Origin: Rodentibacter mrazii | Lineage (GTDB): Bacteria; Pseudomonadota; Gammaproteobacteria; Enterobacterales; Pasteurellaceae | Direction: 5' to 3' | Assembly: GCF_001998825.1 (NCBI RefSeq) | Contig: NZ_MLHG01000023.1 | Coordinates: forward strand, 1-44,320 | Length of the DNA stretch: 44,320 bases | Part shown: piece by piece, positions 9,459 to 19,111 of the stretch | Layout of the letters: every line of letters begins with the position of its first letter | How positions within the stretch are numbered: the first letter of the stretch is position 1 | The notes under the pieces: model-generated | What the model was told of the DNA's origin: nothing | Seen by the model: the letters and a program-made list of their open reading frames with translations, nothing else | The model's database searches: none | Position numbers and translations under genes: made by a program

Positions 9459-11612
9459 CTATCTTTTTTCTATCACCCGCTTTAAATCATGATTGAGTGT
9501 TTTATGAAAATAACCATAAATTTGCGGTAAGAGCTGTGCAATTAAATTTAATTGCTGGTAGGGGAGAATAAATGCCGTATTTTCAGCGATTTGAATCTCT
9601 TTCAAACTGGATTCAATATTTTCAAATAATTTAGCAAAAACCTCTGGGGAGAGTTTTTCGATATTTTCAAGAGTATAGATAATTTTTTTGGCGGTAGGGT
9701 AGAAACCGGATAAGAATCCTTTGGTTTGCTGTAATTCACGCATTTTGTAGCGGTATGAACCCAATGCGGAAATATAGCTCAGTAAAGAATAATTGATTTT
9801 GAGTAAATCAAAGCCTTCTTGTAAATGCGTTTGATATTTCATCGGTTCGCTATTCATATTTGAAATGGTTGTACTGAGTGCAGCGTTGTATTCGTGTGCA
9901 TTACGGCGGGCAATGCGATATTTGAGATCATCACTTTTACTGAATTGTAGTTGGCTTGTGATATGTAGCAAATACTGAGCATCACTTTTAATAGCCAGTC
10001 GGCTGACTTTATCCAGTTGTAAGTACTTCCAATCCGGCCATAAATAAGAGACACCAAACCAAGCGATAGCCGAACCAAGCAAGGTATCAAGCAATCGCGG
10101 AATAAGTGCGGATTCTGTACTTACACCCATAATATCAAAGCCTAATAATACTTGTAGAGTAATGAAAAAAGTTGAGAAACTGTAGTTATTACTGCGAAAG
10201 AAGAAAAACAATGTACTGGTCATAACAATTAAACCGAGTTTTAATTCAAGGGTTGGATTTAAATAAGGTAATAATAATCCAACAATAACGCCTAAAATTG
10301 TACCGATAATACGTTGGCGTAATCGTGTTTTAGTCGCAGAATAATTGGGTTGGCAAACAAAAATTGCGGTGAGTAAGATCCAATAGCCTAAATTAAATTG
10401 AAAGAAGTCCACAATGGTACAGCAAAGGAAAACCACGATAGATAGCCGTACAGCATGACGAAATAATTGTGATTCAAAAGTAAAATGCCCGGCAATGGTG
10501 GAAAGGATATTTTTTAACCCTGTTACTTGCACGGTATGAATTTGTGCAAGTGGTTCATTGATGTTGGATTCTTGCTCTAACTGATTCATTTGCCAATTAA
10601 TATTTTGCAAGTTATCCAATAAACCCTGAATATCGATAATCAGATCTTTGTCATCGGGGGATTTTTGACGGTATAACTCAAAAGATTGTAATGTGCCGAG
10701 GAGGGCTTTTTCTACCCGTTGATTATAATGGTAAGGGCGGTTATGGCGTAAACTTTCTTTAATTTCTTGACAGGACTGAGCCTGTAATTCTAATAGCCGC
10801 TGAATACGAAAAATCAGATCCGTATTTTTGAGTTTTTCAGCAATTTGTTGATAGTCAAAATGGGTAGAATTGGCACGTTCGTGGATTTCTTGGGCAGCAA
10901 AATAATAGCGCACCATTTTTTGTGTGCGGATATGGCGATGTTGCCCTCTAATACGGTAGAACAGCACCGTTCGGGCAAGATTAAAAGCACTAATGACATT
11001 GGCATTTTTCAGGGCAAAATTGAGGTGCTTTTTCTCGATCTCATCAATTTCATCGGGATCAAAAAATATAGATTTGGCATCTAAATATTCTCCTAATGCA
11101 CAAAAGGCTTTAGCAACACTTTCCTGTACAGGGCGATTAGGAAAAAAAAGATGAACAATTAGAGTCACCACACTATAAAGTAGCGTGCCGAGTAAAATCA
11201 TGGTTGGGTTAATAAACCAACTTTCTGTGGCATTCTGATCATAAGTGAGGGTTGTATAGAGTGCAACCACAAGTGAACCGAAAGCAATGGTGCTGTAACG
11301 TTGTCCAACCGCCCCTATCATTGTAAAGATAAAGGTAAGCGAGGTCATTAACGCAATGTATTGAATCGGTTTGCCGATATTTAGTTGAACTACAAAAGAG
11401 GAAATGGCAAAAGCAATTAATGTGTAAAAAATATTTTTTAAACGACCGGTCAAACGGTTATCCAAGTCCACTAATCCACCTGCAATAATTCCTAAAATTA
11501 ATGGCATGGATTGACTGGAAATATCAAAGAACCAAACACCGAAAGCGGCGAGATTAACGCTAATAAATATTGGAATGGCAGCGATGACTTTTGCGTTTAA
11601 CCAGTTATTCAT
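9459..11612 (-). CDS. yccS: YccS-type FUSC-family inner-membrane protein
   Basis: A 717-residue putative transporter of the fusaric-acid-resistance-like (FUSC) family, YccS/YhfK branch. It has two blocks of about five to six membrane helices each (about 10-150 and 390-520), separated by a long soluble helical region, plus a soluble C-terminal part. The block FQFNLGYWILLTAIFVCQPN followed by RQRIIGTILGVIVG is typical of FUSC proteins. The transported substrate is unknown for this branch. It lies 65 bases downstream of the YccT-like gene with a terminator between them. The neighbourhood next to rnf matches my memory of H. influenzae. Confidence 0.85.
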   Translation of the reverse strand: MNNWLNAKVIAAIPIFISVNLAAFGVWFFDISSQSMPLILGIIAGGLVDLDNRLTGRLKNIFYTLIAFAISSFVVQLNIGKPIQYIALMTSLTFIFTMIGAVGQRYSTIAFGSLVVALYTTLTYDQNATESWFINPTMILLGTLLYSVVTLIVHLFFPNRPVQESVAKAFCALGEYLDAKSIFFDPDEIDEIEKKHLNFALKNANVISAFNLARTVLFYRIRGQHRHIRTQKMVRYYFAAQEIHERANSTHFDYQQIAEKLKNTDLIFRIQRLLELQAQSCQEIKESLRHNRPYHYNQRVEKALLGTLQSFELYRQKSPDDKDLIIDIQGLLDNLQNINWQMNQLEQESNINEPLAQIHTVQVTGLKNILSTIAGHFTFESQLFRHAVRLSIVVFLCCTIVDFFQFNLGYWILLTAIFVCQPNYSATKTRLRQRIIGTILGVIVGLLLPYLNPTLELKLGLIVMTSTLFFFFRSNNYSFSTFFITLQVLLGFDIMGVSTESALIPRLLDTLLGSAIAWFGVSYLWPDWKYLQLDKVSRLAIKSDAQYLLHITSQLQFSKSDDLKYRIARRNAHEYNAALSTTISNMNSEPMKYQTHLQEGFDLLKINYSLLSYISALGSYRYKMRELQQTKGFLSGFYPTAKKIIYTLENIEKLSPEVFAKLFENIESSLKEIQIAENTAFILPYQQLNLIAQLLPQIYGYFHKTLNHDLKRVIEKR

Positions 11613-11636
11613 TTTGAATCCTTATCAAAATAGAAA

Positions 11637-11656
11637 AGTGAGCTTGATAGCTCACT
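11637..11656 (-). terminator. Intrinsic terminator after the YccT-like gene
   Basis: Perfect 8-bp stem AGTGAGCT / AGCTCACT with a four-base loop, followed on the minus strand by TTTTCTATTTTG. It separates the YccT-like gene from yccS. Confidence 0.75.
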
Positions 11657-11677
11657 CTCCGTTATAAAGTGCGGTTA

Positions 11678-12346
11678 TTATTTATGGGATTTTGCCCAGC
11701 TTAAGAAACGGGTTTGGGTTTCTTTATCCGCCTGTTGGAACCAATACTGTAATTGCTGCTCTGCGATATTTTCGCCTTGAATGATGACTTTACCTTTGGT
11801 TGCTTTGCCATTTGCCACAGGAACCATACCCATCATCGGTTGCACGCTCGCCGTAGCTAATGCCGGAACGGCTGCAGTTGCGCCTGAGGCGTTATAGTTC
11901 GCTAAATCACTAACAATATTTGCAGATGGAAATAGACCCTCTTGCTTTAACGTATCTATTTTTGCCGGAATTTCCTGACCGGATGTTGTTTTCACATTAA
12001 TAACCGGCGCGCCGTTGAATTTTTCTGCCTCCGCTTTAGTGCGAATAGTCGGGGAGGAAATTACAATATCTTCAGCCGAACCCTGAAATGTAACAATAAT
12101 TGGATTTGATTCAAAAAGAGATTGGCTTGAACCGCTACCAACGATTTCGCCTACACGTACTACCACTTGGTGGGTATTGGTATCATTTATGTTGAATGAA
12201 TTGTTTTTCTTTAGAAGGGATTTACTTGCTTTTTGACCATCAATCGCTAAAAAATCAATATTTGATGAGCTGGAAACCATACCTGCAAAACTTGCAGTGC
12301 TGACAAATAGTGTTGCGATACCGAAGACAGCTGTACGTAATTTCAT
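11678..12346 (-). CDS. Exported DUF2057 (UPF0319, YccT/CsgI-like) protein
   Basis: A 222-residue secreted protein with a signal peptide (MKLRTAVFGIATLFVSTASFA, cleavage near residue 21, before GMVSS). The fold is the DUF2057 family: an N-terminal strand region containing LAIDGQKASKSLL, then VVRVGEIVGSG and IIVTFQGSAEDIVISSPTIR. The E. coli member YccT (CsgI) has been reported as an inhibitor of curli assembly, but whether this one has that role is unknown. The C-terminal helix RFLSWAKSHK is typical. A DUS lies just after the stop (11667-11675). Confidence 0.78.
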   Translation of the reverse strand: MKLRTAVFGIATLFVSTASFAGMVSSSSNIDFLAIDGQKASKSLLKKNNSFNINDTNTHQVVVRVGEIVGSGSSQSLFESNPIIVTFQGSAEDIVISSPTIRTKAEAEKFNGAPVINVKTTSGQEIPAKIDTLKQEGLFPSANIVSDLANYNASGATAAVPALATASVQPMMGMVPVANGKATKGKVIIQGENIAEQQLQYWFQQADKETQTRFLSWAKSHK

Positions 12347-12494
12347 GATTACTCCTTTTATTATGATGAAAATAAGATTCTTTGCCTATGCTATGATAAT
12401 TTCTACAAAATGAAAATAAAAAAGTGCGGTTAAAAATGAAAAAGTTTTTCGGTGTTATGTAGCAGATACACAAAAATAGAAATTTCAACGATAT

Positions 12495-12576
12495 GTAGGG
12501 ACACACTGCATGTTTCCGTTATAAAATCAAATCATTTCAATAGGTTAAAATTCGGACATTTTCAGTGTGTCCCTAC
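12495..12576. repeat. REP/BIME-like inverted repeat with GTAG ends
   Basis: A perfect 14-base inverted repeat, GTAGGGACACACTG at 12495-12508 and its complement at 12563-12576, encloses 54 bases. Each arm can also fold on itself: GGGACA with TGTTTCC on the left (with an internal loop), and GGACA (12554-12558) with TGTCC (12568-12572) on the right. A GTAG foot beside a small hairpin, doubled in opposite orientation, is the layout of a BIME made of two REP elements. No target-site duplication is visible. Only one copy occurs in the window. Confidence 0.55.
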
Positions 12577-12626
12577 GGGTTAATGTTTGTGTTTGTAATT
12601 GCTAAATAATGTAATGGGGAAATGAT

Positions 12627-12660
12627 AAAAAAGTGCGGTTAAAATGAACCGCACTTTTTT
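12627..12660. terminator. Bidirectional terminator formed by two facing DUS
   Basis: AAAAAAGTGCGGTT and its exact complement flank a six-base spacer, giving a 14-bp stem with T-runs on both strands. The two 9-mers are at 12631-12639 and 12649-12657. It follows the stop of the PTS gene (minus strand). Paired uptake sequences used as terminators are well known in Pasteurellaceae and Neisseria. Confidence 0.88.
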
Positions 12661-12676
12661 GTTACCTGAATATAGT

Positions 12677-14341
12677 TTAAATTTTCGGGATTTCAGCACC
12701 GGAACCTAGCAGATCTTGAATATCGGATTTCAGTACATCAGCTTTAGGCCCGTAAATGGCTTGAATGCCAGTCCCTTTGATAATAATCCCCATTGCACCG
12801 GCTTGTTTCCAACCCGCCTCATCACCGACCAAATCAGCGTTATGCACAGTAATACGTAGGCGTGTCATACAGGCATCTACATCGGCGATGTTATTGCGTC
12901 CGCCAAGTAAATTCACAATTTGTACCACTTGAGCGCTGGCATTGGCAACTTTGGGCTCATTAGATGTATTTTCATCGGCACTTTTCGCATCATAGTTACC
13001 ATTCCGTCCTGCTGTTGCGAGATTGAATTTTTTAATCATGAAGTTCGCAATAAAGAACATTGCTACCGCAAAGAGAATGGAAACCCAAATAAAGTTGATC
13101 ACATCCATACCAATGCCGGCTTTAATCGCCATTGGTGTACGGGTTAAAAACTCAATATTACCAAAGGAATGCATGCGTAGGTTTACGATATCTGCCATAG
13201 CGAATGCAGCACCTTGAACTAAGGCATACACAATGTAAAGTGGCATTGCCGCAAACATAAACATATATTCAATCGGTTCGGTTACACCGGTTAAGAAAAC
13301 CGCAAGGGCAGAAGAGAGGAAAATCCCTTTGTAGAGTTTTTTCTTATCCTCATCCACATTCACGTACATGGCAAGAGTGATACCCATCAAGATACCGCTT
13401 GAACCAATCATTTGTCCCACTTTAAAACGAGCCGGAGTGACGGTTGAGAGTAAATCATTATATTGTGCTAAATTACCCGCATCTTTTAAATTAATTAAGT
13501 CGGAGATCCACGCTAACCACAATGGGTCTTGTCCAAAGACTTGCGCACCTTTTTGTGCTCCAGTTAAAAACTCATAAGTTCCGCCTAATGATGTATAGTT
13601 CATCGGGATAGTCAGCATATGATGTAAACCGAAAGGCAATAAAAGGCGCTCTAATGTACCGTAGATAAACGGTGCAAGGATTGGTGCGCTATTTTGTGAA
13701 CTGGCAATCCACTGACCGAAATGGTTGATTCCCGATTGAACTAAAGGCCAGAATAAGGCGAGGATTAATGCGACCAATACAGAACGATAAATGACCACAA
13801 AAGGGACAAAACGTTTACCGTTAAAGAAGGTGAGGACTTCAGGCAATTTGCGGAAGTTGTAGTAGCGATTGAAGGTCGTTGCGCCAACAAAACCGGCAAT
13901 GATCCCCACGAATACGCCCATATTTAATGCCGGCTGCCCAAGTATATTGACAAAGTAGTTCGCCACTGGAATTTCACCTGCAAGTAATGTGCTGACATGG
14001 GCATTGGGATCCACCAACATTTCAATTTTTACACCGAAAAAGTGTCCGGTGATTAAGTTAATCAAAATAAAAGCTAACCCTGCGGCAAATGCACCGCCTG
14101 CACGTTCATTTGCCCAGCTCCCACCAATCGCTAAAGCGAATAATAGATGAAGGTTACCAATAATCCCCCAACCAATTTGGGCGATAATGTTACCAATGCG
14201 AACGACCCATTCGGCATCGCTCAACAAAGGCAACGAATTACCAATACTGACCATTAATCCGGCAGCCGGCATGACAGCAATTACCACCATCAGGCACTTG
14301 CCAAATTTTTGCCAAAATTCAAAACTTAGCAATTTTTTCAT
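12677..14341 (-). CDS. PTS permease, IIC-IIB, glucose/maltose family
   Basis: Phosphoenolpyruvate-dependent sugar permease of 554 residues. The EIIC membrane domain (about 1-440, ten or so helices) includes GGSWANERAGGAFAAGLAFI, LLPFGLHHMLTIPMNY and the substrate-region motif FLTGVTEPIEYMFMF. After a linker the EIIB domain (about 475-554) carries the phosphorylated cysteine in DACMTRLR (Cys491). There is no EIIA domain, so it would rely on a free EIIA-Glc. I chose the ATG at 14341 (MKKLLSFEFW) because of the strong site TAGGAGA; that site overlaps the stop of the preceding gene. MalX of E. coli and MalT of enterococci belong to this family. Maltose or a related glucoside is inferred from the neighbours, not from the sequence alone. 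Confidence 0.85.
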   Translation of the reverse strand: MKKLLSFEFWQKFGKCLMVVIAVMPAAGLMVSIGNSLPLLSDAEWVVRIGNIIAQIGWGIIGNLHLLFALAIGGSWANERAGGAFAAGLAFILINLITGHFFGVKIEMLVDPNAHVSTLLAGEIPVANYFVNILGQPALNMGVFVGIIAGFVGATTFNRYYNFRKLPEVLTFFNGKRFVPFVVIYRSVLVALILALFWPLVQSGINHFGQWIASSQNSAPILAPFIYGTLERLLLPFGLHHMLTIPMNYTSLGGTYEFLTGAQKGAQVFGQDPLWLAWISDLINLKDAGNLAQYNDLLSTVTPARFKVGQMIGSSGILMGITLAMYVNVDEDKKKLYKGIFLSSALAVFLTGVTEPIEYMFMFAAMPLYIVYALVQGAAFAMADIVNLRMHSFGNIEFLTRTPMAIKAGIGMDVINFIWVSILFAVAMFFIANFMIKKFNLATAGRNGNYDAKSADENTSNEPKVANASAQVVQIVNLLGGRNNIADVDACMTRLRITVHNADLVGDEAGWKQAGAMGIIIKGTGIQAIYGPKADVLKSDIQDLLGSGAEIPKI

Positions 14342-14351
14342 TTGTTTTCTC

Positions 14352-15143
14352 CTACAGTATGACATCCACTTCCAAGCCAAAATGGTCGGAAACCACAGGT
14401 TTATTTTTACCGTTAAAAATTACCTGACTGGATAACACCCTTTTTGCTTGATTTAAAAAAATATAATCCAAACGCTTTTCTTCGCTATGACCACACCAAC
14501 CGTCAATGGCTTTTTCCACCGTAATACCTGAGTCTCTTTGCTCGGCAAGTTCGTAGCTGTCAAGTAAACCTAATGATTTGATTTGCTGATAGGCTTGCGG
14601 ATTATTGATTGCATCAGTATTAAAATCACCCATGAGGATTTTTAAATTTCCACTTCGGTTACGCTTAACGATATTCCGAATATTGTCGAGTTGATTTTCG
14701 CCTTCGCAATCGGGCAAATTAATATGGCAGGAATAACAATCAATAAGTTGGTTTTGGTATTCCACCGTTAAACCGAGGATTTTACGTGAAAGGATAGAAT
14801 CAAGATGTTGGTGCTGACTGCAATAAAAAGGATCTACTTCATAAACCGGTAAACGGGTTAAAAATGCGATACCTTCATCATATTTATCATAGCCAATATG
14901 TGAATTGCTCCAAAATAACGAATATTTTTGCTCAACTTGTCGGTTAATTTGGCGTAATAAGATTACGCCATAATTATCCTGTTTTAAGGATTGAGCAATT
15001 ACCGGAGCTGTTATGAGTTGGTTTACTTCCTGTAACGCAATAATGTCGTAACCCTTTTCCACTATTGTTTGAGCAAGAATTGCGATTTTTTCTGCTTGGT
15101 TATCTTCTAACCAAGCGTGTACGTTTAGGGTAAGTAGTTTCAT
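14352..15143 (-). CDS. EEP-family phosphatase, candidate maltose-6'-phosphate phosphatase (MapP-like)
   Basis: A 263-residue metal-dependent phosphoesterase of the endonuclease/exonuclease/phosphatase fold. Visible motifs are LTLNVHAW (Asn7), ALQEVN (metal-binding Glu39), MGDFNTDAIN (Asp173, Asn175), DYIFLN and the terminal SDHFGLEVD (Asp253, His254). No signal peptide is present, so it acts in the cytosol. It lies between a PTS permease and maltodextrin enzymes, 10 bases before the permease start. I recall that Enterococcus MapP, which removes phosphate from PTS-imported maltose, belongs to this fold and sits beside its PTS gene, making this the best functional guess. A nuclease role cannot be excluded. 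The start at 15143 has a good site (AAGGAAAG). Confidence 0.68.
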   Translation of the reverse strand: MKLLTLNVHAWLEDNQAEKIAILAQTIVEKGYDIIALQEVNQLITAPVIAQSLKQDNYGVILLRQINRQVEQKYSLFWSNSHIGYDKYDEGIAFLTRLPVYEVDPFYCSQHQHLDSILSRKILGLTVEYQNQLIDCYSCHINLPDCEGENQLDNIRNIVKRNRSGNLKILMGDFNTDAINNPQAYQQIKSLGLLDSYELAEQRDSGITVEKAIDGWCGHSEEKRLDYIFLNQAKRVLSSQVIFNGKNKPVVSDHFGLEVDVIL

Positions 15144-15155
15144 TTTGTTCTTTCC

Positions 15156-18100
15156 TTAGCTCTCACAGTGCCAAATATCTGTATTATATTGCGCAATAGT
15201 TCGGTCTGAGGAGAAGAAGCCTGCTTTGGCGATATTGTGAATCACTTTTTTATTCCAACTATCTTGATCTTCATAATCCGCTAAAATTTGCTCTTTAACT
15301 TTGATATAAGCGTTGAAGTCAATTAAGGTCATAAACCAGTCTTTATTCAATAGTTCATTATAGAGGCGTTCCAAACGTACCGAATTACCGAGTTTTACTA
15401 ATGCCGGATTAACAATAAAATCTACCGCACGTTTAATGTGTTCATCATTGGCGTAGTAGTCTTTTGAAACATATCCTGCCGTCTCATAAAGTTTAATGAT
15501 ACTTTGCGAATCTTTACCAAAGGTGTAAATATTCTCTGCGCCTGCCAGCTCCGCGATCTCAACATTCGCACCATCCATTGTCCCCAGCGTTAATGCACCA
15601 TTAAGCATAAACTTCATATTACCTGTGCCGGATGCTTCTTTTGACGCAAGGGAAATTTGCTCTGAAATATCCGTTGCCGGAATTAATTTTTCAGCTACAC
15701 TTACATTATAGTTTTCTACTAAATAAACATTTAAATATTTGTTTACTTCCGGATCATTATTGATAAGTTCGGATAAACAAAGAATTAAGTGAATAATATC
15801 TTGGGCAATCACATAAGCTGGGGCAGCTTTACCGCCAAAGATAACGGTAATTTTACGTTGAGGTAATTTACCTGCCTTAATTTCAAGATATTTATGAATC
15901 ACATAAAGTGCATTCATTTGCTGACGTTTGTATTCATGGAAACGTTTAATTTGTGTATCAATAATTGAATTTTCGTCTAATTCAATGCCTTTATTTTCTT
16001 TAAGATAGGTTTTTAAGGCTAATTTGTTCTTAAATTTAATTTCAGCCAGTTTTTGATGAACTTGTTTATCATCAGCAAAGGCAAGTAATTTTTCTAATTG
16101 TGTGGCATCTTGTAGATAACTATCCCCAATGAGTTGTTTGAGATAAGCCGCCAATTCTTGGTTGGAAAACTCTAACCAACGACGGAAAGTGATCCCATTG
16201 GTTTTATTATTAAATTTCTCCGGATAAAGGGCATAAAATGCTTTGAGTTCCGCATTTTTCAAAATGTCTGTATGTAACGCCGCAACACCATTGACCGAGT
16301 TTGAAAAATGGATATCCATGTGTGCCATATGGACACGATTATGTTCATCAATAATTTGTATTGTAGGATCTTTATATTCGCTACGTACTAATTTATCTAA
16401 TTTTTTAATGATGACGACTAAGTGTGGTACGACTTTCTTTAAATAAGTAAGCGGCCATTTTTCTAAAGCTTCGGCAAGAATCGTGTGGTTGGTATAACCC
16501 ACCATGTTACGCACGATTTCTACCGCTTCTGAAAATTTAAGATGGTGTTTTTCAGTAAGTAAGCGAATTAATTCAGGAATCACCATAGAAGGATGGGTAT
16601 CATTAATTTGTACATAAGCATAATCCGCCAAATCGTGTAAATTGCTACCACGTTCAAGGGCTTCATCAATTAATAATTGTGCTGCATTGGAGACCATAAA
16701 ATATTGTTGGTAAATGCGCAATAATTCTCCATTTTTATCAGAGTCATCGGGATAAAGAAATAAAGTTAAATTTTCTTTAATGTTCGTTTTATCGAACTTA
16801 ATCCCATCTTTGATTAAGTGATAATTCACCGATTCAATATCAAATAAATTGAGGTAATTTTTAGTTGATTTTTTATAACCCAAGATATCAATACGGTCTA
16901 ATTTTGAAGTCAAAGTAAAAGATTTAAATGGCACTTCATAGCTAATTTTTGTTGGAATTAGCCAAGAATTTTCTTCGATCCAATAATTCGGTTCGGTTTT
17001 TTGCTCGTTTTGTTTAAAGACTTGTTTAAATAATCCGCAATGATAATTCAACCCCACACCTTCGGCGTTTAAGCCAAGCGTCGCCATTGAGTCAATAAAA
17101 CAGGAGGCTAAACGCCCTAGGCCGCCATTTCCTAATGAGGGTTCAGGTTCAATATCTTCAATATGACTTAATGATTTTCCGGCTTGTGCCAATTCATCTT
17201 TAACTTCTTGATATATCCCAAGGTTAATAAGATTATTAGATAATAATTTACCAATCAAAAATTCAGCAGAAATATAATACACTTTCCGTTTTCCTGTATT
17301 TTTTGGTTTATCCGCAGAAAGGGTTTTTATATAGTTTAATAACTGTGCATAAATCGCCTGATCATTTAATTCTTCAAGAGACTTGTTTGTATTAGATTGC
17401 ACAAAATTACTAAATTTAATCATTGTTTTTTCCTTATTTGCTCTTTGATATAACGTGGTTATTTTCGTTAAGAAATCTTTTTTATCTTGCGTTAAATCGG
17501 TTTCTTGCATTCGCCATTGCCAATTTCCTCCAATGGTAGAAGGAATATTCATTCTTGAACGGGTTGGTAAATCTAAAACATCTTGCATGGTTGCAATCGC
17601 TGTGTTACTTACCGTCGCGAATAATTGACGAATTACTGCCTGACAAATAGATTCATCAGCACCACGATGGGTATAATCATTGACATATTGTTGTTGTTCT
17701 GAAGTTAAATTGTCATACCAACCGTTAATAACATCATTGTCGTGTGTGCCGGTGTAGGCAATACAATGAGGGATGCAATGATGTGGGCTATCAAAACTTG
17801 CGCCGGTGGTATCTTCAAAACCGAATTGTAAAATTTTCATACCTGGATAACCGCAATCTGCTAACAGTTTCTTCGCTTTATCATCAATATTGCCCAGATC
17901 TTCAGCGATAATCGGTAAGTCACCTAATTGTTGTTTTACCGCTTCAAATAATTCGTAGCCGGGACCCGGTTGCCAGCTACCGTACTTGGCAATGTCTGCT
18001 TTGCCGTCCACTTGCCAGTAATCTGAAAAACCTTTGAAATGGTCGATACGAAGTACATCGTAAATTTTGAAACTTTCCGCGATACGATAAATCCACCAAG

Positions 18101-18929
18101 CATAGCCTTGTTTTTTATGTTCATCCCAATTATAAAGCGGATTGCCCCAAAGTTGTCCCGTAGCGCTGAATTGATCGGCTGGAACCCCTGCTACAAACAG
18201 TGGATTGCGTTCATCATCCAATTGGAAGAGTTCCGGTTTTGTCCATACTTCCACACTATCTGCGGAGACATAAATAGGCATATCACCGATAATTTTGATA
18301 CCTTTTTGGTTCGCATAATTTTTCAAGGCTTGCCACTGTTTGAAGAAAAAATATTGCGTGACTTTAAAATATTGAATCTGCTGTGCCAGTATTGTGCGGT
18401 ATCTTTCTAAGGTTTCGGGGTTACGCGCAATGAGTTGTTTATCGCCCCATTTTTGCAAAGCTTGATTACCGAAATGCTCTTTAATTGCCATAAATTCCGC
18501 ATAATCAGCCAACCAAGTGCGGTTGTTTTTTTCAAAGTTTTCAAATTCAGGCTGTAACTTATCACTTGCAACGAAATTTTTTACCGCAATTTCTAAAATA
18601 GGACGTCTTGCATAAGATATACGCTCATAGTCAACTTGTGTCGGATCATCGCCAAAATTAACAGAAAGGTAGTCTTTTTCTTTTAAAAGCCCCATTTGTG
18701 CCAATAAATCAAAATCAATTAAGTGAGGATTACCGGCAATAGCTGAAAAAGATTGATAAGGGGAGTCGCCATAGCTTGTTGTAGTTAATGGAAGGATTTG
18801 CCAATAAGTTTGCTTAGTTTCAACCAAAAAATCTACAAAATCATAGGCGGGTTGCCCAAAACTGCCGATACCGAATGAATTAGGTAATGAGGTGATATGC
18901 ATTAAAATGCCACTTGAACGAGTAAGCAT
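15156..18929 (-). CDS. malQ-malP: MalQ-MalP read-through fusion: 4-alpha-glucanotransferase plus maltodextrin phosphorylase
   Basis: One 1257-codon frame holds two complete enzymes. Residues 1-502 are a GH77 amylomaltase, with nucleophile Asp296 (RIDHFKG), acid/base Glu343 (IAEDLG) and Asp397 (YTGTHDN); it transfers maltodextrin chains and releases glucose. Residues 503-1257 are a full 755-residue GT35 phosphorylase, with pyridoxal-phosphate Lys at about residue 604 of that part ([12 protein letters not shown]), producing glucose-1-phosphate. The join YQRANKEKT then MIKFSNF is not a designed linker: AAGGA sits seven bases before the internal ATG at 17423, exactly as before malQ itself, so malP can start independently. 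Normally these are separate genes. Both halves resemble my memory of streptococcal MalQ/MalP more than the enteric proteins. A missing stop by mutation or a sequencing error is possible. Confidence 0.88.
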   Translation of the reverse strand: MLTRSSGILMHITSLPNSFGIGSFGQPAYDFVDFLVETKQTYWQILPLTTTSYGDSPYQSFSAIAGNPHLIDFDLLAQMGLLKEKDYLSVNFGDDPTQVDYERISYARRPILEIAVKNFVASDKLQPEFENFEKNNRTWLADYAEFMAIKEHFGNQALQKWGDKQLIARNPETLERYRTILAQQIQYFKVTQYFFFKQWQALKNYANQKGIKIIGDMPIYVSADSVEVWTKPELFQLDDERNPLFVAGVPADQFSATGQLWGNPLYNWDEHKKQGYAWWIYRIAESFKIYDVLRIDHFKGFSDYWQVDGKADIAKYGSWQPGPGYELFEAVKQQLGDLPIIAEDLGNIDDKAKKLLADCGYPGMKILQFGFEDTTGASFDSPHHCIPHCIAYTGTHDNDVINGWYDNLTSEQQQYVNDYTHRGADESICQAVIRQLFATVSNTAIATMQDVLDLPTRSRMNIPSTIGGNWQWRMQETDLTQDKKDFLTKITTLYQRANKEKTMIKFSNFVQSNTNKSLEELNDQAIYAQLLNYIKTLSADKPKNTGKRKVYYISAEFLIGKLLSNNLINLGIYQEVKDELAQAGKSLSHIEDIEPEPSLGNGGLGRLASCFIDSMATLGLNAEGVGLNYHCGLFKQVFKQNEQKTEPNYWIEENSWLIPTKISYEVPFKSFTLTSKLDRIDILGYKKSTKNYLNLFDIESVNYHLIKDGIKFDKTNIKENLTLFLYPDDSDKNGELLRIYQQYFMVSNAAQLLIDEALERGSNLHDLADYAYVQINDTHPSMVIPELIRLLTEKHHLKFSEAVEIVRNMVGYTNHTILAEALEKWPLTYLKKVVPHLVVIIKKLDKLVRSEYKDPTIQIIDEHNRVHMAHMDIHFSNSVNGVAALHTDILKNAELKAFYALYPEKFNNKTNGITFRRWLEFSNQELAAYLKQLIGDSYLQDATQLEKLLAFADDKQVHQKLAEIKFKNKLALKTYLKENKGIELDENSIIDTQIKRFHEYKRQQMNALYVIHKYLEIKAGKLPQRKITVIFGGKAAPAYVIAQDIIHLILCLSELINNDPEVNKYLNVYLVENYNVSVAEKLIPATDISEQISLASKEASGTGNMKFMLNGALTLGTMDGANVEIAELAGAENIYTFGKDSQSIIKLYETAGYVSKDYYANDEHIKRAVDFIVNPALVKLGNSVRLERLYNELLNKDWFMTLIDFNAYIKVKEQILADYEDQDSWNKKVIHNIAKAGFFSSDRTIAQYNTDIWHCES
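17421..17436 (-). promoter_or_regulatory. Internal ribosome-binding site and start codon for the malP half
   Basis: The minus strand reads AAGGAAAAAACA followed by ATG (ATG at 17423-17421). The same AAGGAAAAAACT layout precedes the malQ start at 18929. In another frame the bases just before this site read TAA, so a one-base indel in the last MalQ codons would restore two separate genes. Confidence 0.7.
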
Positions 18930-18963
18930 AGTTTTTTCCTTATGGGAGCAAGAATTGCTGCCA

Positions 18964-18991
18964 ATTTTAGCTAAAATTTTGCGTTATGCAA
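18964..18991 (-). promoter_or_regulatory. Weak candidate promoter for the malQ-malP unit
   Basis: Minus-strand TTGCAT (18986-18991) and TAAAAT (18964-18969) are spaced by 16 bases, lying downstream of the palindromic operator and CRP site. The -35 is poor, as expected for an activator-dependent promoter. The exact start is not determinable here. Confidence 0.3.
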
Positions 18992-18994
18992 TAT

Positions 18995-19058
18995 CTTTTA
19001 CGTAAAAGTTAAATCATTAACGTAAAAGTGTGATTTTAATCACAATTTATACGTATAG
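18995..19058. promoter_or_regulatory. Divergent control region: three ACGT-centred palindromes
   Basis: CTTTTACGTAAAAG at 18995-19008 is a perfect palindrome. A half-matching copy, ATTAACGTAAAAG, lies at 19016-19028, and TATACGTATA at 19049-19058 is a third. They lie between malQ-malP and the divergent GntR/UTRA gene. They are the obvious candidates for its operators, since GntR/UTRA repressors bind short AT-rich palindromes. The regulator-site pairing is inferred. Confidence 0.6.
19029..19044. promoter_or_regulatory. CRP (cAMP receptor protein) binding site
   Basis: TGTGATTTTAATCACA is a perfect TGTGA-N6-TCACA CRP consensus, placed between the second and third regulator palindromes. It predicts catabolite control of the sugar cluster. 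CRP from H. influenzae recognises the same motif as that of E. coli. Confidence 0.8.
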
Positions 19059-19111
19059 CTTTAGGTAATTTATGCTATCCTATTCACTAAGCAAGAAACA
19101 TGGAATAAAGA

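Larger units (their letters stand above)
12347..12676. other. Gene-free stretch between the YccT-like and PTS genes
   Basis: About 330 bases without a supportable gene. It contains the upstream region of the YccT-like gene, a DUS at 12422-12430, the inverted repeat at 12495-12576 and the DUS-pair terminator at 12627-12660. A frame of about 83 codons on the minus strand here has no ribosome-binding site and resembles no family. Confidence 0.7.

Noticed and set aside
12255-12506. Minus-strand frame of 83 codons upstream of the YccT-like gene
   Set aside because: It overlaps the signal peptide region of that gene in another frame, has no ribosome-binding site and resembles no protein family.
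12489-12582. MITE with target-site duplication
   Set aside because: The bases flanking the inverted repeat do not match each other, so I describe it as REP/BIME-like instead.
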